This document shows positions 1 to 6,212 of a stretch of DNA of 11,558 bases, piece after piece. The position numbers and the translations under genes are program-made. How positions within the stretch are numbered: the first letter of the stretch is position 1; every line of letters begins with the position of its first letter. The notes under the pieces are model-generated. The model was not told the DNA's origin. It was given only the letters and a program-made list of their open reading frames with translations, and made no database searches. The stretch spans positions 1 through 11,558 of the forward strand of contig JAPYWU010000024.1 in NCBI GenBank assembly GCA_028276205.1, in the 5' to 3' direction. The stretch comes from Dictyoglomaceae bacterium (GTDB taxonomy: Bacteria; Dictyoglomota; Dictyoglomia; Dictyoglomales; Dictyoglomaceae).

Positions 1-413
1 GCTATACCTATGGTTTTATCTGTTTCTATAATATCTTTCTTTCCCCCAAGAAATTCACACACTTGTATTCCAAGTTCTTCACATAGGGCATCAAGGACAG
101 CATATTGTAAGGCTGTTTTCAAACTTGGATAGGAAAAGAATTGGTCTATTTTTTCGAAAATTCTTTTATATTTTCTTGTATTTTCTCCTTTTAAAGCGTC
201 ATTTATTGCTTTTTCTAAGCTTAATAATGATTCTATTCTTTCTCCTGTGACTCTAAAAGAGGGAGAGGCCTCTCCAAATCCTATGTAGCCTTCATCTGTT
301 TCTAAAATTACTTCTATATTTTGAGTAGTAGTGGATGTTCCAACCGATATGCTAAAAGGTTTGATATATTCAAAATTATTATTCTTGAATTTAATGGACT
401 TTATTTTCCCCAA
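1..413 (-). CDS. Dipeptide epimerase-like enolase-superfamily protein (N-terminal part, cut by window edge)
   Basis: The reverse strand from 413 to the window edge stays open for 137 codons and reads as the N-terminal capping domain of the enolase superfamily, closest in style to L-Ala-D/L-Glu (dipeptide) epimerases. Visible hallmarks are KPFSISVGT (residues 18-26), the TDEGYIGFGEASP strand-turn (39-51) and the helix ALQYAVLDAL (101-110) that leads into the barrel domain. The catalytic lysines and metal-binding acids lie beyond the window, so the exact substrate cannot be judged. The start is inferred to be TTG at 411-413: the in-frame codon two positions upstream is the TGA that ends zwf, and GGAGG at 426-430 lies 12 bases upstream, which is rather long. 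If it is an Ala-Glu epimerase it would act in murein-peptide recycling. It is the last visible gene of the operon. Confidence 0.72.
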   Translation of the reverse strand, partial: MGKIKSIKFKNNNFEYIKPFSISVGTSTTTQNIEVILETDEGYIGFGEASPSFRVTGERIESLLSLEKAINDALKGENTRKYKRIFEKIDQFFSYPSLKTALQYAVLDALCEELGIQVCEFLGGKKDIIETDKTIGI

Positions 414-416
414 ATC

Positions 417-1799
417 TCAAAGATACCTCCATTCTCTCCCATCTTTTCTTATAAATTCTTCCGCTTCTTTAGGTCCATAAGTATATGGTTCATATATGGG
501 AATATTGGGATCATTTTTCCAGAAATCCAATATTGGTTGTACTATCTCCCAGGATTTTTCTATCTCATCTTCTCTTATAAAAAGGGTTTGATCCCCCTCT
601 ATAATATCTAAAAATAGGGTTTCATATGCTTCAATATTAGGTCCGCTCCATTCCATAGATGTAGGCATAGGACAAGAGAGTATACTCCCTCCCAAGGGAC
701 GAAGTTGGAAATTTAATACTATTTTATTTTCAGGGGCTATTTTAAAGCCAATAATATTTTCTTGGGGGATACAATCTAAAATTTTAGAAAATAAGCCTGG
801 AATTTTTCTAAATACTATAATTACAGAGGTTTCTTTTTTCTTTAATTTTTTCCCTGTTCTTAAATAAAAAGGTATGCCATCCCATCTTATATTCTCGATA
901 TAAAACTTTACTACCGCATATGTTTCTGTGTTTGATTTGTTAAGATTTTCATCTTTTAGATATCCTTTATATTGGCCTCTTACTGCAAATTGGGGCACTT
1001 CATCATATTTTATCTCTCTAATGCTCTTTAAAACTTTTACCTTTTCGTCTCTTATTGCCTTTTCATCTATACAGCATGGGGGTTCCATAGCTATGAGAGA
1101 TAAAATTTGTATTAAATGGTTTTGTATCATATCTCTTAAAGCGCCTACTTTATCATAATATCCGAGTCTTCCTTCAACTCCTATGTCTTCTAAGGCAGAG
1201 ATTTGAATATGGTCTATAAAGTTTCTGTTCCATATACCTTCAAATATTATGTTAGAGAATCTTAAACCAAAGATATTCTGTACTGTTTCCTTTCCAAGAA
1301 AATGGTCTATTCTATATATCTCGTCTTCTTTAAAATAATTCTTTAAAATTTTATTTAGATTTATTGCTGACTCAAGGTCATAACCAAAAGGTTTTTCAAT
1401 AACAATCTTTTTCTTATTTGGATAATCTTTTAGAAATTCACCTAAATTTTTAATTATACTTTCAAAGGTAAAAGGAGGAGTTGCAAGATAAAAGATATAT
1501 TCCTCATCTTTATAATTTGAGATAGCATTCTTTAAATTAATATAATCTTCTGGCTTTTCTAAATCTAATTTAACAAAGTCAAAGAGAGATACAAAATTAT
1601 TATCTTCTGATTTTATAGATTCCTTTAGTATCTTGTAGAAATCTTCCCTGTTTATATTAGGCCTTCTTCCTGTACTGATGATTTTTGTGCAATTTGTAAG
1701 CCTATATTTTTTATAAAGGCTGTAAAGTACAGGATATATTTTATTTCTTGCCAGATCTCCTAATCCTCCAAATATAACTAAGATAAACTTATTTTCCAT
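417..1799 (-). CDS. zwf: Glucose-6-phosphate 1-dehydrogenase
   Basis: Oxidises glucose 6-phosphate to 6-phosphogluconolactone with NAD(P)+, the entry step of the oxidative pentose phosphate pathway; cytoplasmic. The 460 residues are slightly short for a family of about 480-510. The N-terminal Rossmann domain opens with FGGLGDLARNK (10-20), a variant of the usual GxxGDLA loop. Arginines 45-46 after the second strand suit binding of the NADP 2'-phosphate. EKPFG is at 135-139, the signature RIDHFLGKE at 163-171 (Asp165, His166) and DMIQNHLIQ at 223-231, where His228 matches the catalytic His of the Leuconostoc enzyme. All expected catalytic residues are present. The ATG is preceded by GAGGTGA six bases away, and the stop codon of the upstream gene lies within that site. 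No lactonase or 6-phosphogluconate dehydrogenase gene is visible next to it. Confidence 0.95.
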   Translation of the reverse strand: MENKFILVIFGGLGDLARNKIYPVLYSLYKKYRLTNCTKIISTGRRPNINREDFYKILKESIKSEDNNFVSLFDFVKLDLEKPEDYINLKNAISNYKDEEYIFYLATPPFTFESIIKNLGEFLKDYPNKKKIVIEKPFGYDLESAINLNKILKNYFKEDEIYRIDHFLGKETVQNIFGLRFSNIIFEGIWNRNFIDHIQISALEDIGVEGRLGYYDKVGALRDMIQNHLIQILSLIAMEPPCCIDEKAIRDEKVKVLKSIREIKYDEVPQFAVRGQYKGYLKDENLNKSNTETYAVVKFYIENIRWDGIPFYLRTGKKLKKKETSVIIVFRKIPGLFSKILDCIPQENIIGFKIAPENKIVLNFQLRPLGGSILSCPMPTSMEWSGPNIEAYETLFLDIIEGDQTLFIREDEIEKSWEIVQPILDFWKNDPNIPIYEPYTYGPKEAEEFIRKDGREWRYL

Positions 1800-1805
1800 T
1801 TAGTG

Positions 1806-2675
1806 TCACCTCAAAATTTCTCTCACCTTTTTTCCATTTTTAGGATCTACTTTATAAGGAAGAAGAATCCATTCTTCATCGTGCTTTACTTCAGCATTCG
1901 GAATAAGCGTATACATAGGACTTAAAGTTTCTAATTCACAAAAATTGGGGGATGTATAAACTTCTATAGCACAGTTATCGTCAGGATAAAGAGCCCCTTC
2001 TATATAATTAAACTTCTTTATAAAAGTATAATTATCCGTTGTAACTCCCACAAAACCCTCATAACCTGCGGTACCTACTTTTCCTTCTTCTCCTGAAGGA
2101 TAAATAAGAAAGAGGTCTTCCTCTGGTACAAATTGACTACTCTTTACATTTGTACCACTTGACTCTCCCCATCTTTGCCAATAGATTATCTTTTTAAGTT
2201 GCCAATCTCCTCTTGTACCCCATGGGAAAAAGATAATTCCTTTTTTAGGAGGAATACAGGTTAAAGCCCATATAGCTCCAGGATATAAAGTTTTCCCTTT
2301 ATTTGTTAATATGTGTCTTACAATAAAATTACCATTTTTCTCTAAAATACTTAATTTCTTTTCTATTTGAGTAATAGGATCAAAAGAGATGAAGCTTATT
2401 TTATCCTTTTCTTCTTCTACTTTGCAAGGAGTATTATCAGGATTATAGGTATCCTTGGATTCTGGAGATATCCAAAAACGATGTCCTCCATATAATTTCA
2501 TTTCACCGATGGAGAGTTTTTCTTCTTTATCATGAAATAGAACGTTTTCGCCATCCTTAAAACCAAAAAAGAGTATCCTTGGACCTACATCTGCAGTAAC
2601 AATCATTTTTAAATTGTTTAATGTGATTTCATAACAAAGCTCTCTTTTACCAAATGATACTTTTCTCCACTCCAT
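1806..2675 (-). CDS. DUF4380-like protein with aldose-epimerase-type fold
   Basis: A 289-residue soluble protein without signal peptide or membrane segment, rich in beta strands. It resembles the DUF4380 branch of the galactose-mutarotase-like superfamily. Supporting features are VTADVGPRI (26-34), which recalls the G.RI strand of mutarotases, YGGHRFW (62-68) with conserved His65, the aromatic PWGTRGDWQ stretch (151-159) and FCELETLSP (245-253) with Glu247/Glu249, followed by H265 and W269 near the C terminus. In mutarotases a His and a C-terminal Glu do the chemistry; His65 and Glu247/249 are candidates here, but this is inference. It lies between dcd and zwf with gaps of only 1 and 6 bases, and its ribosome site GGAGG sits in the end of dcd. 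The context suggests a carbohydrate substrate, perhaps an anomer of glucose 6-phosphate. Function unproven. Confidence 0.68.
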   Translation of the reverse strand: MEWRKVSFGKRELCYEITLNNLKMIVTADVGPRILFFGFKDGENVLFHDKEEKLSIGEMKLYGGHRFWISPESKDTYNPDNTPCKVEEEKDKISFISFDPITQIEKKLSILEKNGNFIVRHILTNKGKTLYPGAIWALTCIPPKKGIIFFPWGTRGDWQLKKIIYWQRWGESSGTNVKSSQFVPEEDLFLIYPSGEEGKVGTAGYEGFVGVTTDNYTFIKKFNYIEGALYPDDNCAIEVYTSPNFCELETLSPMYTLIPNAEVKHDEEWILLPYKVDPKNGKKVREILR

Positions 2676-2676
2676 T

Positions 2677-3261
2677 TTATTTATCCTCCTTCTTACAAAA
2701 ATCTACATCAAGCCTACTTGCAGTTGGTCCTTTTTGATTTTGATATTTACTTCCCTCTTTTTTATAATATGGGATTTCAGCAGGAGATGTGAGGGTGTAA
2801 AAAGATATTTGACATATTCTCATGCCTGGATACAGAGCTACAGGTACCCGATTTATATTCGAAAGCTCTAAGGTGATTTGTCCACAGAAACCTGGATCCA
2901 CATATCCTGCTGTAGCATGTACTATGATGCCAAGTCTTCCAAGACTTGATCTACCATCTACCCTTGCTACTAAATCATCAGGCAGTTTTACTGTCTCAAT
3001 GGTGGTACCGAGAACAAACTCTCCAGGTCTTAAGAAAAAGGGTTTTCCATCTTCTACCTCTATTTTTTCCATTAAATCTTTAGGTTTATCTTGAGTAGGA
3101 TCTATATATGCTCTACCTTCAACTTTAAAGTGGAGGAAAATATTTCCTAATCTTAAATCTACAGAAGATGGTTGAATCTGCTTTTCTGGGTCATATAATG
3201 GATGAATATTTAGTTTTCCTTCTTTCAGATATTTTTTTATATCTCTATCACTTAATATCAA
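2677..3261 (-). CDS. dcd: dCTP deaminase (possibly bifunctional dCTP deaminase/dUTPase)
   Basis: Deaminates dCTP to dUTP to supply dTMP synthesis; a cytoplasmic trimer in this family. At 194 residues it has the usual length. Motifs in order are QIQPSSVDLRLG (28-39), GEFVLGTT (80-87), the phosphate-binding GRSSLGRLG (103-111), HATAGYVDPGF (115-125), GQITLELSN (127-135) with catalytic Glu132, and a C-terminal lid GSKYQNQKGPTASR (170-183). The TAGxxDPGF block and the KYQxQxGPTxSR tail match my memory of the Mycobacterium tuberculosis type, which also hydrolyses dUTP, better than the E. coli type, so this may be bifunctional. The start codon is TTG at 3259-3261: it gives the family N terminus MILSDRD, and GGGAGGG at 3268-3274 is six bases upstream. 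It is the first gene of the minus-strand operon. Confidence 0.94.
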   Translation of the reverse strand: MILSDRDIKKYLKEGKLNIHPLYDPEKQIQPSSVDLRLGNIFLHFKVEGRAYIDPTQDKPKDLMEKIEVEDGKPFFLRPGEFVLGTTIETVKLPDDLVARVDGRSSLGRLGIIVHATAGYVDPGFCGQITLELSNINRVPVALYPGMRICQISFYTLTSPAEIPYYKKEGSKYQNQKGPTASRLDVDFCKKEDK

Positions 3262-3267
3262 TCTTTG

Positions 3268-3274
3268 CCCTCCC
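3268..3274 (-). promoter_or_regulatory. Ribosome binding site deciding the TTG start of dcd
   Basis: Read on the minus strand this is GGGAGGG, six bases before TTG at 3261. No ATG lies near the family N terminus, so this strong site supports the TTG as the true start. Confidence 0.8.
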
Positions 3275-3294
3275 TTCTTCTCTTTTAACTAATT

Positions 3295-3303
3295 ATTATA
3301 TCA
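3295..3303 (-). promoter_or_regulatory. Extended -10 promoter of the dcd operon
   Basis: The minus strand reads TGATATAAT, a consensus -10 hexamer with the TGn extension. No good -35 box stands 16-18 bases upstream, as is common for extended -10 promoters. Transcription would start near 3288 and give a leader of about 27 bases before the TTG of dcd. It is the only good promoter seen for the four-gene minus-strand operon. Confidence 0.65.
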
Positions 3304-3343
3304 CTTTTTATAGATCTCATATTGTTTAGTTTTATTTTTAAAA

Positions 3344-3391
3344 ATTTACTATTAGTCAAAAATATGCTTGAAAATTTTTCAAATAGTAAAT
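3344..3391. repeat. Inverted repeat across the divergent promoter region (candidate operator)
   Basis: ATTTACTATT at 3344-3353 is the perfect reverse complement of AATAGTAAAT at 3382-3391. The arms are 10 bases each and 28 bases apart. The right arm fills the end of the spacer and touches the -10 box of the plus-strand promoter. The region is very AT-rich, so chance is possible, but the position fits a regulator binding site. Confidence 0.4.
3368..3382. repeat. Palindrome over the -35 box
   Basis: TTGAAAA-T-TTTTCAA is a perfect 7+1+7 palindrome that begins exactly at the -35 hexamer. A dimeric repressor bound here would block RNA polymerase. It is made mostly of A and T runs, so the evidence is moderate. 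Confidence 0.4.
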
Positions 3392-3396
3392 ATAAT
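3368..3396 (+). promoter_or_regulatory. Consensus promoter of the sigma factor/MoxR operon
   Basis: TTGAAA at 3368-3373, a 17-base spacer and TATAAT at 3391-3396. Expected transcription start is near 3403, nine bases before the ribosome site at 3412 and about 24 before the ATG at 3427. This places any start codon upstream of 3403 outside the transcript. Confidence 0.82.
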
Positions 3397-3411
3397 ATAG
3401 GAAATTTTTAT

Positions 3412-3417
3412 GGGAGG
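3412..3417 (+). promoter_or_regulatory. Ribosome binding site fixing the start at 3427
   Basis: GGGAGG lies nine bases before the ATG at 3427. The longer open frame from 3322 has no such site and starts upstream of the promoter, so the short form is preferred. Confidence 0.75.
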
Positions 3418-3426
3418 AAGGGAAAA

Positions 3427-3885
3427 ATGAATGTAGAAATATTATTCTTGGCTTACAGACCTTTGCTTTACAAATATTTAGCGCTTCTTTTTACAAGGGA
3501 TATAGATTTTGAGGATTTTAAGCAGGAGGGTGAATTAGCACTATTAGAACTTCTTAAAAGATATGACCCTCAAAAAGGAGATTTATCTTCCTACTTAAAA
3601 AAATCTTTATATTATGCTCTTTTAAGAATAAGGACAAGATTAAGATATCAGGAAGAATATGTGGAAGAATTAGGCGAAATTGAAATTTATAAAGAAGAAT
3701 TACAAGAGGAAAAGATAATTGATTTTTCCTCTTTATCGAAAAGAGAAAAGGAGATAGTAATGTTAATTTATTTTAATGAATTAAGTATAAGAAAAACTGC
3801 AAAGATTTTAGGGCTTTCTCCAAGTAGTGTAAAAGTGTATAAAAAAAGGGCTGTAAATAAGTTAAAATTTTGGTGTAAAATTTAA
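3427..3885 (+). CDS. Small sigma-70-family RNA polymerase sigma factor
   Basis: A 152-residue protein with two recognisable sigma regions. Region 2 spans about 9-70, with DFEDFKQEGELALLELL (27-43) followed by YDPQKG (46-51) and SSYLKKSLYYALL (54-66), the usual core-binding/-10 recognition pattern. Region 4 spans about 102-146 with LSKREKEIVMLIYF (103-116) and a helix-turn-helix at 119-139 (LSIRKTAKILGLSPSSVKVYK). Regions 1 and 3 are missing, as in ECF and other minimal sigma factors. The QEG/YDPxKG wording is closer to sporulation-type or clostridial small sigma factors than to typical ECFs. The gene is first in an operon with a small membrane protein and MoxR/DUF58/transglutaminase genes. 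No anti-sigma factor is recognisable. It may control its own operon or another regulon; target promoters are unknown. Confidence 0.82.
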   Translation: MNVEILFLAYRPLLYKYLALLFTRDIDFEDFKQEGELALLELLKRYDPQKGDLSSYLKKSLYYALLRIRTRLRYQEEYVEELGEIEIYKEELQEEKIIDFSSLSKREKEIVMLIYFNELSIRKTAKILGLSPSSVKVYKKRAVNKLKFWCKI

Positions 3886-3916
3886 TTGTGAAGATAATTA
3901 AGGAGGTTTTTTGAAA

Positions 3917-4108
3917 ATGGAATTTTATAGAGGAATATTAGTTATCCTCTTTATGGGGCTTATTTTGGAGATAGTGGTTTTTATTCATTATATCTCTAAA
4001 TGGTTTTTCCCTTTTGAATTTTATCTAAATATTTTTGATTTTGTCATGACTGTTGGTGGTATCATAGCGGTTATTAGACATATGATTAATAGATTAAGGA
4101 GAGGATAA
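3917..4108 (+). CDS. Small two-helix membrane protein, function unknown
   Basis: A 63-residue hydrophobic protein that I do not recognise. Two membrane helices are likely at about 5-25 and 36-54, separated by an aromatic turn (KWFFPFEFY, 28-36), with a basic C-terminal tail (RHMINRLRRG) that should stay in the cytoplasm. This predicts an N-in/C-in hairpin. ATG at 3917 is preferred because AGGAGG at 3901-3906 is ten bases upstream; a TTG at 3911 would extend it by two residues but leaves only four bases of spacing. It lies 31 bases after the sigma gene and eight before the MoxR gene, so it is co-transcribed. It could be a membrane partner of the sigma factor or of the MoxR system, but the sequence alone does not say. 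Confidence 0.62.
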   Translation: MEFYRGILVILFMGLILEIVVFIHYISKWFFPFEFYLNIFDFVMTVGGIIAVIRHMINRLRRG

Positions 4109-4116
4109 TAGTTATT

Positions 4117-5079
4117 ATGAAGAGTGCTATTTTAAATGAAATAATAGAAAGGATAAAGGTTTTAAAAGAGAATATCAAAAAGGTAATCATAGGAAAAGAT
4201 GAAATTATAGATTATATGATTGTAGCATTAATTAGCAAGGGAAATGTACTTTTGGAGGATGTGCCGGGAGTTGGTAAAACAGTGCTTGCTAAGGCTTTTG
4301 CAGAAAGTATTGAATTAGATTTTAAGAGGATACAGTTCACACCTGATACTATGCCTTCTGATATTTTAGGAGTAAATGTTTTTAATCCTAAAACTTTAGA
4401 ATTTGAATTTAAGCCAGGACCTATTTTTACTAATATACTCTTAGCTGATGAAATTAATAGAACCTCCCCGAGAACTCAGGCAGGTCTATTAGAGGCAATG
4501 GATGAAGGAAAAGTAACCATTGATGGTGTTTTATATTTTTTACCTAAACCCTTTATGGTTATTGCCACACAGAACCCAAGGGAGCACTTTGGAACTTACC
4601 CTTTGCCTGAATCCCAATTAGATAGATTTTTTATTTCCCTTTCTATAGGATATTTACCCTTGGAAAAGGAAGTGGAGATGTTAGAAAGTCAAAGACTTTA
4701 CCATCCTCTTGAAAAAATAGAGCCAGTATGGAAGAAGGAAGATCTTTTAAGGGCTCAAGATATAGTAAAAGAGGTTTATATTGATAGGGATATTCTTAAA
4801 TATATTGTAAATATAACTGATGCTACAAGGAAAGATTCTAATTTTTCTCTTGGGGCAGGACCAAGGGCTTCTATTGCTTTGATGAGGGGATCTCAAGCAT
4901 TTGCTCTACTTGAGGGAAGGGAATATGTGATACCAGAGGATGTAATTAAAATGGCTATTCCTGTACTTGTACATAGGATAGTGCCAGCGGAAGGAGATAA
5001 TACAACCAGATCTCATAGGGAAGAGCTGGTGAAAGATATTTTAAAGAAGGTAAAGATACCAAAGGTAAGGATATTGTGA
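4117..5079 (+). CDS. MoxR-family AAA+ ATPase
   Basis: A 320-residue AAA+ ATPase of the MoxR type, a chaperone-like motor that helps assemble or activate partner proteins, often metal-binding or secreted ones. Walker A is DVPGVGKT (48-55). FTPDTMPSDILG (74-85) is the family signature, Walker B is ILLADEINR (107-115) with Asp111/Glu112, and sensor 1 is VIATQNP (148-154). ESQLDRFF (165-172) holds the conserved Arg170. The C-terminal lid includes LGAGPRAS, typical of sensor 2 in MoxR proteins. The length matches the family. The ribosome site AGGAGAGG sits in the end of the previous gene with a long spacing (12-15 bases). The last codons overlap the DUF58 gene by four bases (GTGA), implying coupled translation. 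The MoxR-DUF58-transglutaminase order is a widespread conserved trio. Confidence 0.93.
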   Translation: MKSAILNEIIERIKVLKENIKKVIIGKDEIIDYMIVALISKGNVLLEDVPGVGKTVLAKAFAESIELDFKRIQFTPDTMPSDILGVNVFNPKTLEFEFKPGPIFTNILLADEINRTSPRTQAGLLEAMDEGKVTIDGVLYFLPKPFMVIATQNPREHFGTYPLPESQLDRFFISLSIGYLPLEKEVEMLESQRLYHPLEKIEPVWKKEDLLRAQDIVKEVYIDRDILKYIVNITDATRKDSNFSLGAGPRASIALMRGSQAFALLEGREYVIPEDVIKMAIPVLVHRIVPAEGDNTTRSHREELVKDILKKVKIPKVRIL

Positions 5080-6176
5080 TTTATATTAATTTCACACCAT
5101 TAGGTTTTTTACTCTTTTTTTTAAATGTAATTATTCTATTGGTGGGTATTAATGTTTATTCTGTACCAGTAATTCTCATGTCTTCCTTTATTTTTAGCCT
5201 TTTCCTATGGAATTTTTTAGAATTGATAGTTCAACCTCTTTTTTTGGCATTAGAGATTAAAACTCCAAAACTTGTAATGGAAGGAACTTCCGAAAAAATA
5301 TATGTGATTATTGAGAATAAAGGTGATATTCCTAAAAGTCAGATTTATATTCTTTTAGGGAAGGATAAGGTTTTTGTGGGAGGTTTAAGTAGAAAAGAGA
5401 AAAAGGAAATTTTTTTAATATACAATTTTGAAAAAAGGGGAGTTGTATCCTTTAATAAATTGAAGGTTAGATTTACAGGATCCTTAGGACTTTTATATCT
5501 TTACAAGAAATATAGAGTAAATAGTATTTCATATGTTTATCCTTTGTATTATCCATTATCTAAGGATCTTTATCTTGTTGGAGAAGGAGGCACAAAAACT
5601 TCTTTTTCCATACCCTCTGTACAAGGAGAAGAATTTCATTCTTTAAGAGATTATCAACCTCAAGATCCTCTAAAGATAATAGCCTGGAAGTCTTCTGCTA
5701 AAAAGGGAAAGCTTCTTTCTAAAAGTTTTGAAAAGTTAACAAGAAAAGAGATTTATATTTTAGTAGATAACGTAATAGAAAAGATAGATAAAGTAGCAGA
5801 AAAAGAATTTGATGAGCTATTAAGATTTGTACACTCTATTGCATTATTATCTCTTTTTTTAAATACTAAACTATTTATAAAGGCTTTAACTGATAAAGAA
5901 TATATAAATCTGAAAAGTATAGAGGATCTGAGAATTTTTCTGGCAGAGATAGATCTTAAGGAAGATTCAAAAGAAAATTATTCTAATGAGCATATTGGAG
6001 TAGATTTGGTTTTTTCACTGGATTACTTATTTTGGGATAATAAAATTAACTATAAAAACTTTATAGGGGTTGAATTTCATAAAGAAAAAGTTTTTAGCAA
6101 GAATTTTATGATCTATACATTAAAAGAAAATCCTCAGGAATTTTTAAATAGGTTTTTGTTTATTACCCAAACTTGA
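5076..6176 (+). CDS. DUF58 membrane protein, partner of MoxR
   Basis: A 366-residue protein with two N-terminal membrane helices (about 9-28 and 30-50), a beta-rich middle (about 60-150) and the DUF58 signature at 184-214: GEEFHSLRDYQPQDP (184-198) then IIAWKSSAKKGKLL (201-214). The rest is a vWA-like domain beginning with EIYILVD (225-231). In many DUF58 proteins the equivalent strand ends in a DxSxS metal site; here it reads DNVIE, so metal-dependent ligand binding is probably lost. It starts with GTG at 5076, overlapping the MoxR stop by four bases, which suggests a fixed ratio of the two products. It is believed to act as a membrane-tethered substrate or adaptor of MoxR; the substrate is unknown. 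Confidence 0.88.
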   Translation: MIYINFTPLGFLLFFLNVIILLVGINVYSVPVILMSSFIFSLFLWNFLELIVQPLFLALEIKTPKLVMEGTSEKIYVIIENKGDIPKSQIYILLGKDKVFVGGLSRKEKKEIFLIYNFEKRGVVSFNKLKVRFTGSLGLLYLYKKYRVNSISYVYPLYYPLSKDLYLVGEGGTKTSFSIPSVQGEEFHSLRDYQPQDPLKIIAWKSSAKKGKLLSKSFEKLTRKEIYILVDNVIEKIDKVAEKEFDELLRFVHSIALLSLFLNTKLFIKALTDKEYINLKSIEDLRIFLAEIDLKEDSKENYSNEHIGVDLVFSLDYLFWDNKINYKNFIGVEFHKEKVFSKNFMIYTLKENPQEFLNRFLFITQT

Positions 6177-6212
6177 AAAAACTTATTGGAGTGAAGTAAA
6201 ATCATTAGGGTT

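Noticed and set aside
321..611. Plus-strand open frame of 96 codons
   Set aside because: It lies antisense to zwf and the epimerase gene, both with clear family motifs, and shows no motif or ribosome site of its own.
928..1158. Plus-strand open frame of 76 codons within zwf
   Set aside because: Antisense shadow of conserved zwf sequence including the catalytic-His region.
2822..3094. Plus-strand open frame of 90 codons within dcd
   Set aside because: Antisense to the conserved active-site region of dcd; no recognisable motif.
3322..3426. A 35-residue N-terminal extension of the sigma factor
   Set aside because: It begins upstream of the TTGAAA-17-TATAAT promoter, has no ribosome site and reads as low-complexity AT-rich DNA. 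The sigma region 2 pattern begins only after the ATG at 3427.
6187..6212. A non-standard ATC/ATT start for the transglutaminase gene just upstream of 6213
   Set aside because: GGAG near 6187 would fit such a start better than the ATG, but these codons are rarely used and would add only a few residues. The ATG at 6213 is kept.
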